DNA of 9,043 bases from Mageeibacillus sp. UBA1243 (GTDB lineage Bacteria; Bacillota; Clostridia; UBA1212). This document shows positions 1 through 6,365 of this stretch, piece after piece; position 1 is the stretch's first letter, and each line of letters starts with the position of its first letter. Made by a program: the position numbers and the translations under genes. The DNA lies in the NCBI GenBank assembly GCA_002308595.1, contig DBWH01000048.1:1-9043 (forward strand), read 5' to 3'. The notes under the pieces were generated by a model, which did no database searches, was not told the DNA's origin, and worked only from the letters and a program-made list of their open reading frames with translations.

Positions 1-110
1 GCTCGCGAAAAACAAGCCGCCACTAATCGTCGCAGACTCCTTGCTTGCTCTCAGAAAGATTCATGGATCTGTCAGATTATCTTGGCGGCTTGTGTAAAGA
101 ACCGAAAATC
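1..110. repeat. Structured ~110-bp repeat, copy 1 (terminal stem 12-22 / 83-93)
   Basis: This segment aligns from end to end, with many substitutions, to 149-259. Both copies begin GCTCGCG and end in GTAAAGA followed by AAAATC. Near its ends copy 1 has a perfect 11-bp inverted repeat, ACAAGCCGCCA at 12-22 and TGGCGGCTTGT at 83-93. The same positions in copy 2 also pair perfectly although the bases differ, so the stem rather than the sequence is conserved. Read on the minus strand, the outer arm of the stem is followed by TTTTT (11-7), so a termination or mRNA 3'-end role for the CotH operon is possible. The copy starts at the window edge, so further copies may lie to the left. I do not recognise the family. 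Confidence 0.6.
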
Positions 111-148
111 GTGGTTTAAGAGATGTACGAAGATACTTCGAGTGGTTA

Positions 149-259
149 GCTCGCGCAAAGCAAGTCGCGAGTGATTGTCGTCAGACACTTTGTGTGCTCA
201 TCGAAGAATGGTCTGAGTTACGAGTGATTGTCCGCGACTTGCGTAAAGAGTCAAAAATC
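149..259. repeat. Structured ~110-bp repeat, copy 2 (terminal stem 160-169 / 233-242)
   Basis: This is the second copy of the element at 1-110, offset by 148 bp. It has a perfect 10-bp inverted repeat, GCAAGTCGCG at 160-169 and CGCGACTTGC at 233-242. Inside that stem, TCAGAC (181-186) and GTCTGA (211-216) can form a second helix, and ACAC/GTGT around 185-195 a small hairpin. A perfect 12-bp direct repeat, CGAGTGATTGTC, occurs at 168-179 and 221-232. The right end of the copy overlaps the stop codon and last codons of the CotH gene. It could be a repeated RNA structure or a REP-like DNA element. It lacks the conserved identical repeats of a CRISPR array and the core sites of an integron attC. 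Confidence 0.6.
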
Positions 260-1987
260 AGACATACCGAGCCGCTGATCGATCCAGGCGGCTCTGTTTA
301 TTATGAATTCGCGGACGTATTCGACCTGCTTTTCGTACGTGTTATACACCTTGTAATCGACGGTGCCGATACCGATTTTTTTGCCTAAAATATCCCATTT
401 TTTGAAGTTGAGCTCTGCGGAGTCTTTTACGAGGGCGTATTGGGAGTCGATGGTTGCATTGGCGGTTTCAAGAAGGGTGCCGCGAACCTGCTGCCAGCGT
501 GCCTTGACTTTTTCCATGAAGGCGGGGTCCTTCACAAGGTAGGTCATCCAGGTGTCGTTGACGTAGTGGTAGGTTGCCTCGGCGGTCGCCCAGCCGTTGT
601 AGCCCTTGATGTCGCCTTCGTGGTTTCCGAAAGCCATGTCGAAGTCCCAGACGGGACCGAGAGTGAGCTTGCCGCCTTCGGGTTTGTAGAAGTAGCAGCT
701 GCGGTAGAAGGCCATTTCGGTGTTGTTGGTGAGTTCCGCGATGATGAACCAGTCGACGAAATTGTCAACGTCAATGTATTCCTCGTACCCTTCGCCCGCA
801 AGCATTGCCTGCTCGGCTTTTTTGATGTAGTTTTTGATGTACATCATGTCGGAGTTATTGGCGGCAGTGATCTCGGGTTCCTTGACGAAGAGGCGGATGA
901 TGATGTCCGTGTCGAAGTAGTCGCGGTCCCTGACGTAGGGCTGCGAGTAGTCCCAGCCGATTTCGATGAAGAAACCGGGCTCGTCGGGGTTCGTGCCGTT
1001 GTAGATGTTTACCTTGCTCTTGGCCTCCTCAATCTTGTCAGCGATCGCGTAGACGCCCATGTACTCTCCGTTGAGGAAGAAATCGACAAGAATGTGCGTC
1101 GGCGTGTAGTAGAGGTAATCCATCTGCTGCGCCATCGAGTGCGCTACGACGTTGCGGAGGAGCGACTTGTCGAAGTGGTTCGAGACGAGCACCCAGTCCC
1201 TGTCCTTCTTAAGACCGAGCACCGAGGCCTTCTCGTCAAGCTTTATCCTGTACGATTTTTTGTCGGTCTGATCCCACGAAGCGTTGCCGCGTCCGCGAAT
1301 CTTGAGGCTTGCGCCGTCGATATTTTTTCCCGAATACGCCAATGTATCCCCGCCGTCAATGTAAATCCTGCCCCCGACGTAGTCGACCCTGTTTTTCACG
1401 GGTGCGTCGGTGTAGATCGAAACAACAGGAATGTTCTTGCCGTCCGGAACGAGCCTGAACGTGTAATCTTTGGTGAGCCCGTTTTCGTCCGTGACCGTGA
1501 CGGGGTAGGTCACCCAGGGCTCAAAACCCGTTTTCTGACAGCTTGACGAGCTGACACGCTCGCCGCCGATTGAAAGCTCAAGTTTTTTCAGCGCATCCTC
1601 GGACGCACCGTATGCATATTTTGCCTCGATGAGGTTTTCCGTTACTTCCGTCCTCACAAGGTCTGCGCATTCGCCTTCGACTTTTGCGACAACTGTCGCA
1701 GAAAAGGTCGGCTCCGGCGTCGGAGTAGGCTCGACTGTGGGCGCCTGAGTCGCGGCAGGAGACGGCTCCGCAGTCTGACCTTCGGTTCCCTCAGGCGTTT
1801 CGCGCGGAGCCTCCGTATTGCCGGAGTCAGGCGCGTTTGTGGTCAGCGCGGACGCGTCGTTTGTGGCAGACGGTTTTTGCGCCTCACCGCGTCCGCCCCT
1901 TGTTACAAGGCCGAAGATGAGCACGCCTGACAGCAGAATGATCGCGGTCACGAGCAGCGGTATGAGTTTTTTCATCATTCTGACCAT
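251..1987 (-). CDS. CotH-kinase-family protein, membrane-anchored or exported
   Basis: The protein has 578 residues. The N-terminus (residues 6-28) is a Lys-Lys-led hydrophobic signal or anchor segment. A Pro/Thr/Glu-rich linker follows (about 40-95), then a beta-rich region (about 96-185) and the CotH domain (about 187-575). The family's hallmarks are visible: RGRGNASW (231-238), KKSYRIKL (243-250), DKSLLRN (273-279), PGFFIEI (337-343) and GPVWDFD (444-450). The last resembles the metal-binding DFD of atypical kinases. Bacillus CotH phosphorylates spore coat proteins, while other clostridial members are exported or cell-surface proteins, so the target here is unknown. The ATG at 1987 is preceded by AAGGAGGG at 7-nt spacing; the nearby ATGs at codons 4 and 5 are too far from it. 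It lies 33 bp downstream of the dehydrogenase and is probably the last gene of that operon. Its 3' end runs into repeat copy 2. Confidence 0.88.
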   Translation of the reverse strand: MVRMMKKLIPLLVTAIILLSGVLIFGLVTRGGRGEAQKPSATNDASALTTNAPDSGNTEAPRETPEGTEGQTAEPSPAATQAPTVEPTPTPEPTFSATVVAKVEGECADLVRTEVTENLIEAKYAYGASEDALKKLELSIGGERVSSSSCQKTGFEPWVTYPVTVTDENGLTKDYTFRLVPDGKNIPVVSIYTDAPVKNRVDYVGGRIYIDGGDTLAYSGKNIDGASLKIRGRGNASWDQTDKKSYRIKLDEKASVLGLKKDRDWVLVSNHFDKSLLRNVVAHSMAQQMDYLYYTPTHILVDFFLNGEYMGVYAIADKIEEAKSKVNIYNGTNPDEPGFFIEIGWDYSQPYVRDRDYFDTDIIIRLFVKEPEITAANNSDMMYIKNYIKKAEQAMLAGEGYEEYIDVDNFVDWFIIAELTNNTEMAFYRSCYFYKPEGGKLTLGPVWDFDMAFGNHEGDIKGYNGWATAEATYHYVNDTWMTYLVKDPAFMEKVKARWQQVRGTLLETANATIDSQYALVKDSAELNFKKWDILGKKIGIGTVDYKVYNTYEKQVEYVREFIINRAAWIDQRLGMSDF

Positions 1988-2020
1988 GTCGGGCCCTCCT
2001 TAGGCGCATTGGCGGTTTCG

Positions 2021-3115
2021 TTATTTTACGAGCAGCGTTTTGATGTTTTTGCCTTTCATGGCGTCCGAAAAAGCTTCGTTGACGTCGGAGACGCTGTAGA
2101 AGGTTCCGAGCGAAAGAACGGTGTCCTCAAGCTCGCTGTGAACGCGCATGAATTCGAGGTAGTCGCGCACGTCGATTATCGAGTACTGGGACGAGCCGAT
2201 GAACCTGAGCGCTTTAAATGTGATGATTTCGGGCGGAATCGAAATGCTTCCGCTGTTGCTGTACTGGCCGGGGATCAGGTAGACGCCGCGGTTTCTGAGC
2301 ACGTTCATGCCGAGCGATATCGCGGAGGGTGCACCGGATGCTTCGAGGCACAGGTCAACGCCAAGACCGCCGTTTTCGGCAAGCAGCTTCTTTGTCACCG
2401 CCTCCTCGCCGTCCTTTTCCAGGCTCAGCACCTCGTCGGCTCCGAGCTTCTTAAGGAGGCTTGCGCGCGCCGGGTTGTCGCGGGCCCCGACGGCGTAGAG
2501 CTTTTTGACGCCAAGAGCTTTAAGGTAAACCACCGCGAAGCAGCCGACGGGGCCGAGACCCTGTACGACCGCGACGGTGTCGCTTCCGATGTCATAACCG
2601 GCGCGCTTTGCAAGCCTTGCCGAGTGGATGACTGTGGGGCCGGGGCAGCCGAAAACAGCCGCCGCTTTGGGGTTTACGCCGTCCGGTATCTTTATAAGGT
2701 TTGAGAGCGGCGTGTAGTTGACCTCTGCGTAGCCTCCGTAGAGGTAGGGCGGCTTGTCGATGCTCTCGCCGTTTGTGACCTGCATGTTTACGCAATTGGC
2801 GTCATCGCCCGTCCTGCAAAGGAGGCATTTTCCGCAGGGCACTGCAATGTCGGCAATCACGTTGTCGCCGACGGCAAGCCCGTACTTTGCGCCTTCCTCA
2901 GGGTCGCAGTCCGTGAGTTTTCCCACAAACTCGTGGCCGATTATTGAAGGGAAGGGCATGTCGAGCTTTCCCTTGAAAATGTGAATGTCGGTGCCGCAGA
3001 CGCCGCTCGCGATGAGCTCGCTCCTGCCGTAACCCGAAGGGGTGGCAGTGACTTCAAACTCTCTAACCTCAAAAGGCTTGTTTGCGCCCGTAAAAACAGC
3101 TGCTTTTGCTTTCAT
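2021..3115 (-). CDS. Zinc-dependent medium-chain alcohol dehydrogenase
   Basis: This 364-residue protein belongs to the MDR superfamily, with an N-terminal GroES-like domain and a Rossmann domain. Visible sites are the catalytic-zinc ligands C40 (GVCGTD) and H61-E62 (GHEFVG), with C157 as a possible third ligand. Four structural-zinc cysteines, C94, C97, C100 and C108, are in the usual C-x2-C-x2-C-x7-C spacing, and the nucleotide-binding GLGPVG is at 186-191. The protein is expected to interconvert an alcohol and an aldehyde or ketone with NAD(P)H in the cytoplasm; the substrate cannot be told. I chose ATG 3115 because AAGGAG lies 7 nt upstream and the family usually starts at MKAKAAVF. A GTG at 3133 in the same frame lies upstream of that ribosome site. 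It sits between the activase (92 bp upstream) and the CotH gene (33 bp downstream). It may handle the product or precursor of the glycyl radical enzyme. Confidence 0.9.
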   Translation of the reverse strand: MKAKAAVFTGANKPFEVREFEVTATPSGYGRSELIASGVCGTDIHIFKGKLDMPFPSIIGHEFVGKLTDCDPEEGAKYGLAVGDNVIADIAVPCGKCLLCRTGDDANCVNMQVTNGESIDKPPYLYGGYAEVNYTPLSNLIKIPDGVNPKAAAVFGCPGPTVIHSARLAKRAGYDIGSDTVAVVQGLGPVGCFAVVYLKALGVKKLYAVGARDNPARASLLKKLGADEVLSLEKDGEEAVTKKLLAENGGLGVDLCLEASGAPSAISLGMNVLRNRGVYLIPGQYSNSGSISIPPEIITFKALRFIGSSQYSIIDVRDYLEFMRVHSELEDTVLSLGTFYSVSDVNEAFSDAMKGKNIKTLLVK

Positions 3116-3207
3116 TTTGTACTCCTTCCGCACGACTGCAAAACTGCGTGACTTACTGAGTTCTTTGCTTTGAAACCGATTAACTATTTGACAGCCTGAC
3201 AGCGCCG

Positions 3208-3978
3208 TTATTCGACGCCGACTTCCGCATACGCGCCGATAATGCCGGCCGCTCTTTCAATATCTTCCCTTGACGGGGGAAGCGTGTTCTTAAAACCGTA
3301 TTCGATGCCCATCGCCTCGTACTTGGCGGTTCCGAGCCTGTGAAAAGGCAGTATGTCCGCGTGCCTTACGCCCGCGCTTAAAATGATCGAGCCGATCTGC
3401 CGCAGCTCCGCCTCCGAGTCGTTGACGCCGGGAATCAGAGGAATGCGCGCAGTCACATTGGCGCCAATGAGGACCAGCTTCCTCAGGTTGTTTTCGATGA
3501 GCGAAATCTCACCGCCAATGAGCTCCGCATACTTCGCGCGCGTGCCCGCCTTGATGTCAAAGTAGAAGTCGTTGACGTAGGGCAGAACCGTTTCGAAGCT
3601 GCTCCAGGGCACGCACCCTGCGGTGTCGATGAGCACGTTTACTCCCTGTTTGGTTAAAATGGCGGCGAGCTCGCAGATGCCTTCGCTCTGGAGCATAGGC
3701 TCGCCGCCGCTCAGCGTCACGCCTCCGCCGCTCGTTATATAAAAATCCCTGTCCTCAAGCACGTCCGAAGCGGCTTCGGCGGCTGAAACAACAGAGCCGT
3801 AAGACACTTTTGTGCCTGTTTTTTCGTAAAAAAGCTCTTCGTGTTCAGGTTTTATGTTTTCGGGGTTGTGGCACCACGGGCAGTGAAGGTTGCAACCTTT
3901 AAGGAATATGGTTGTCCTTATGCCGGGGCCGTCGCCCGTCGAAAAGCGCTGTATGTGGCTGACGTTAAGATTGCTCAT
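3208..3978 (-). CDS. Radical SAM glycyl-radical enzyme activase
   Basis: From ATG 3978 the protein has 256 residues, close to pyruvate formate-lyase activase. It shows the N-terminal DGPGIR (16-21), the radical SAM cluster motif C29-x3-C33-x2-C36 (CNLHCPWC), the SAM-binding SGGEP (90-94) and DIK (141-143). It should use a [4Fe-4S] cluster and SAM to form the glycyl radical on the enzyme encoded just upstream. The extra ferredoxin-like cysteine insert common in activases of dehydratase-type glycyl radical enzymes is absent; the residues after the CxxxCxxC are HNPENIKPEHEEL with no Cys cluster. Start choice is open. ATG 3978 matches the family N-terminus but has no clear ribosome site. An in-frame TTG at 4047, 23 codons upstream, has AGGAGG 6 nt before it and would overlap the upstream gene by 29 bp, suggesting translational coupling. 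Confidence 0.9.
   Translation of the reverse strand: MSNLNVSHIQRFSTGDGPGIRTTIFLKGCNLHCPWCHNPENIKPEHEELFYEKTGTKVSYGSVVSAAEAASDVLEDRDFYITSGGGVTLSGGEPMLQSEGICELAAILTKQGVNVLIDTAGCVPWSSFETVLPYVNDFYFDIKAGTRAKYAELIGGEISLIENNLRKLVLIGANVTARIPLIPGVNDSEAELRQIGSIILSAGVRHADILPFHRLGTAKYEAMGIEYGFKNTLPPSREDIERAAGIIGAYAEVGVE
3456..3469. repeat. Overlapping palindromic CATTGGCG pair inside the activase gene
   Basis: CATTGGCGCCAATG is a 14-bp perfect palindrome made of two octamers on opposite strands sharing GC at the centre. A further minus-strand copy follows at 3513-3520. It encodes Ile-Gly-Ala-Asn in the activase, away from the catalytic motifs. Confidence 0.7.
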
Positions 3979-4018
3979 AAGCCGGAAAAGTCGATCAGTG
4001 ATGAAAAGTGTATGTATG

Positions 4019-6130
4019 TCAGATGTCTTCGTGCTGGGTGCGGGCAAGTATATCCTCCTGCACCTCGTCGGAAAGCGTTACGTAAAGAGCCGAGAAGCCG
4101 GAAACTCTTACAACGAGCGAGCGGTAGTTCTCGGGATGGATGCGCGCGTCCTTCAGCACCTCGCGGGAGGTTGAGTTGATCTGAATCTCCTGCCCGCCGC
4201 GCGCAAAATATACGCGGATGAGGCTCGCGAGCTTTTCACGCTTGCCGTCTTTGAAGACGGAGGGCGAAAACTTCTGGTTGAGGACCGTGCCGCAGGCGCA
4301 GCGCGTGTAGTCGGGTTTGGACGCGGAGAGAAGCGTTGACGTGACGCCCCTTGTGTCGCAGCCGTATGTCGGCGATGCGGCGTCTGAAAGCGGTTTACCG
4401 GCAAGCCTCCCGTCGGGCGTTGCACCGAGCTCGCTTCCCGCGGCGATGTTTGAAATGTTGGAGGCCATGATGGTGTAGATCGGGCCGCCGTCAAGCGTCC
4501 TGTATGAGTCGAACATGTCCGAAAGGGTGCTCGTGTACCAGACCGCGTATTTATCGACAAAATCGTCGTTGTTACCGTATTTTGGGGCAGAAAGGCAAAG
4601 CTCACGAAGCTCCTGACAGCCTTCGAAGTTTAAACGGAGGGCATTGGCGAGCTCCGAGAGGGTCACCTTCTTATCGACAAAGACAAGCTTTTCGATCGCC
4701 GCGAGGGAGTCGCTGACGGTTCCGATGCCCATGAGAGCCGCGCCGTGAGCCGACGGGTACTTTGCACCGCCCATATTGATGTCAAGGCCGCGTCCTATGC
4801 AGTCCTCGCAGAAGCAGGAGAGGAAGGGCGACATCATGTCTTCGGGATTTTTGACAAAAGACGCGCGGCGCATATTGCCGATGTAGTCAGCCGTGCCGAG
4901 CTCAAGCTTTTCCTCGTAAATCTCCATGAGGTCGTCCATCGAGGCAATCGCGTCAAGTTCGTCCGCAGGGGTGTCGTTGAGGAGCGATTCGAGGTACTTT
5001 ATGGGGTCAAAACGTCCGTCCGACCACGGGGGTTGTTTGCCGGCAATAAAATTCTCGATGCACCCGACCATGCAGTAGTCCCTTACGTCCTTCAGGTCGT
5101 AGCCTTTCCTGAGGAGCGCGGGGATGTTCACCTCGTCGTTCATGAGGGCGGGGTAGCCGAGACCCGTGCCGATGACCTTGAGACACTCGTCAAGAAAACC
5201 GTCGGGGCAGTCGTGCGAGATGCGCGCCGAAAGGTTGGGCCCCGGAAGATTCACGTCCCTAACCGCATGCAGCACGCAGTATGTGAGCCCGTTCACGGCG
5301 CAGACGCCTTTTTCGTCGACACCGCCAATGGCAATATTGACAACGTCGTCGCAGCCCCTGTAGCGGAACTCGCAAATCTTCAGAAATGCATTGGCGAGAA
5401 GCTCCTCGCAGAACGCGTCCGTAAAGAGCCCCGATTCGATATCCTTTTTGTAGAGCGGGTAGAGGTACTGATCGATCCTTCCGAGAGCCATCGCGTACCT
5501 GCCCTCGAGCACGAAGCAGTTGTGAATCATGAAAACAAGCTGCAGACCCTGCGCGAACGATTCGGGGGCGCCTTTCGTGAGCGCGTCGCAGTTATAGGCA
5601 ATAAAACTGAGCCTGTCGTCGTTATAGCCTTCGGTGCCGATGAGAGACCTTGCTTTTTTCGCATAGTTCCTGAGGCGGTTCCTGAGCGCCTCGAGAGTCC
5701 TCTTCATTGAAAGGAGAAGGTCGAGCGACATGGGCGTACGCTTGGGCTTTTCGAGTGACTCCTCAATCCTCGCAATGAGACCGGGGATGCCTTCGCGGAC
5801 AGCCGTTTTGTAGTCGGGCGCGTAGTGGTCGAAGTTTGTGGGGAAGAATCTCTCCGGGTATTTTGCCTTCCAGACCTTGGCGGCGTCTTCGTCTGCCTCA
5901 GTCACTTTAAAGAAGGCGTCTCTGATGCTGCCGGCAATGAGATCGTTCTTATATATATGCGGCTCGGACTGCTCGAGGATCGCGGCAATGCCTTCGGCGC
6001 GGGCGGTGACATTGGCGGCTTCGCCGGAGGCCTCATAGCCGCGGCACCTCAAAAGATCCGGAAAGAAAACACCCTCCGGCTTTGACTCCATTTCGCTTTT
6101 CAACCCGCTTACGATACCCATGTGAAACAT
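4019..6130 (-). CDS. Glycyl radical enzyme, Cys-x-Glu (dehydratase/lyase/decarboxylase) type
   Basis: The protein has 703 residues, somewhat short for a family of about 750-850. The PFL-like barrel carries GRIDQYLYP (217-225), the thiyl-radical loop VGCIEN with C357 and E359, TVSDSLAAIEKLVF (471-484), APKYGNNDD (515-523) and GATPDGRLAGKPLSD (569-583). The C-terminal glycyl loop RVSGFSA (675-681) puts the radical on Gly678. Cys-x-Glu is the pattern of glycerol or propanediol dehydratase, choline lyase, hydroxyproline dehydratase and decarboxylases. Pyruvate formate-lyase has adjacent Cys-Cys instead, so this is not a true PflB. It acts anaerobically in the cytoplasm and needs the activase encoded next to it. 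AGGGG lies 5 nt before ATG 6130. It is the first gene of the operon, behind a promoter with an apparent operator. No microcompartment shell genes are in the window. The substrate is not identified. Twenty cysteines are present. Confidence 0.92.
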   Translation of the reverse strand: MFHMGIVSGLKSEMESKPEGVFFPDLLRCRGYEASGEAANVTARAEGIAAILEQSEPHIYKNDLIAGSIRDAFFKVTEADEDAAKVWKAKYPERFFPTNFDHYAPDYKTAVREGIPGLIARIEESLEKPKRTPMSLDLLLSMKRTLEALRNRLRNYAKKARSLIGTEGYNDDRLSFIAYNCDALTKGAPESFAQGLQLVFMIHNCFVLEGRYAMALGRIDQYLYPLYKKDIESGLFTDAFCEELLANAFLKICEFRYRGCDDVVNIAIGGVDEKGVCAVNGLTYCVLHAVRDVNLPGPNLSARISHDCPDGFLDECLKVIGTGLGYPALMNDEVNIPALLRKGYDLKDVRDYCMVGCIENFIAGKQPPWSDGRFDPIKYLESLLNDTPADELDAIASMDDLMEIYEEKLELGTADYIGNMRRASFVKNPEDMMSPFLSCFCEDCIGRGLDINMGGAKYPSAHGAALMGIGTVSDSLAAIEKLVFVDKKVTLSELANALRLNFEGCQELRELCLSAPKYGNNDDFVDKYAVWYTSTLSDMFDSYRTLDGGPIYTIMASNISNIAAGSELGATPDGRLAGKPLSDAASPTYGCDTRGVTSTLLSASKPDYTRCACGTVLNQKFSPSVFKDGKREKLASLIRVYFARGGQEIQINSTSREVLKDARIHPENYRSLVVRVSGFSALYVTLSDEVQEDILARTQHEDI

Positions 6131-6151
6131 ACCGTCCCCTGTTTAAATCGG

Positions 6152-6168
6152 CCGTTTCCGGGAAACGG
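6152..6168. promoter_or_regulatory. 17-bp perfect palindrome in the glycyl radical enzyme leader
   Basis: CCGTTTCCGGGAAACGG is an 8-bp inverted repeat around a single central base. It lies 22-38 bp before the start of the glycyl radical enzyme gene and downstream of the predicted transcription start. It could be a second operator bound by a dimer, or an RNA hairpin in the 5' leader. No T-run follows it on the minus strand, so it is not a classical terminator. Confidence 0.5.
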
Positions 6169-6215
6169 ACCGCGCATCATCTAATTACACTGACAATATA
6201 TCATAAACAATACTT

Positions 6216-6240
6216 TTTTCACAGTATAAAAAAGTGAAAA
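6216..6240. promoter_or_regulatory. Inverted-repeat operator candidate over the operon -10 box
   Basis: The arms TTTTCAC (6216-6222) and GTGAAAA (6234-6240) are perfect 7-bp complements separated by 11 bp. The repeat encloses the predicted -10 hexamer (6223-6228) of the minus-strand promoter. One arm lies in the spacer and the other just downstream of the -10. This is where a repressor dimer would block RNA polymerase. The arm order differs from the Rex site (TTGTGAA-N4-TTCACAA) and it is not a CcpA cre. The regulator is not in the window. Confidence 0.5.
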
Positions 6241-6251
6241 GCGTCTTTCAA
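6223..6251 (-). promoter_or_regulatory. Sigma-A promoter of the glycyl radical enzyme operon
   Basis: On the minus strand, TTGAAA (6251-6246) is followed by a 17-bp spacer and TATACT (6228-6223). Each hexamer is a 5/6 match to consensus at the best spacing. Transcription would begin near 6216, giving a leader of about 86 nt before ATG 6130. An inverted repeat overlaps the -10. Confidence 0.65.
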
Positions 6252-6365
6252 TCTTTTTTAATTTATTGTGATTAAAATATGGCTGTAAGAGTGAACTTAA
6301 GAACTAATTTGGTTTTTGAACAGATGTAGCTTTAACGGCAGGCATAATGGTTTTTAGGAGGCATT

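Noticed and set aside
7..93. Simple intrinsic terminator of the CotH operon on the minus strand
   Set aside because: The 11-bp stem followed by TTTTT fits in part, but about 60 nt separate the arms, so I did not call it as a terminator and note it only as a possible role of the repeat.
1..259. CRISPR array or integron attC sites
   Set aside because: The two copies are too long and too diverged for CRISPR repeats, and I could not find the RYYYAAC / GTTRRRY core sites of attC at their ends.
440..1546. 368-codon open frame on the plus strand opposite the CotH gene
   Set aside because: It is antisense to a clear CotH domain, has no ribosome site, and its composition (Val/Asp/Gly/Phe-rich) is that of a complementary frame of GC-biased codons.
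2009..2704. 231-codon open frame opposite the dehydrogenase
   Set aside because: The minus-strand frame shows complete zinc and Rossmann motifs; the plus frame has no recognisable features.
3116..3207. Promoter or terminator between the activase and dehydrogenase genes
   Set aside because: No hairpin with a T-run and no properly spaced hexamer pair was found; only a short CTGTCA direct repeat on the minus strand.
4745..5710. 321-codon open frame on the plus strand opposite the glycyl radical enzyme gene
   Set aside because: It lies within the catalytic core of the glycyl radical enzyme, shows no family motif or ribosome site, and is a shadow of codon bias.
6246..6278. Plus-strand promoter for the exported protein using TAAAAT at 6273
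   Set aside because: The only -35-like hexamer (TTTCAA at 6246) is 21 bp away, and it is already the complement of the minus-strand -35.
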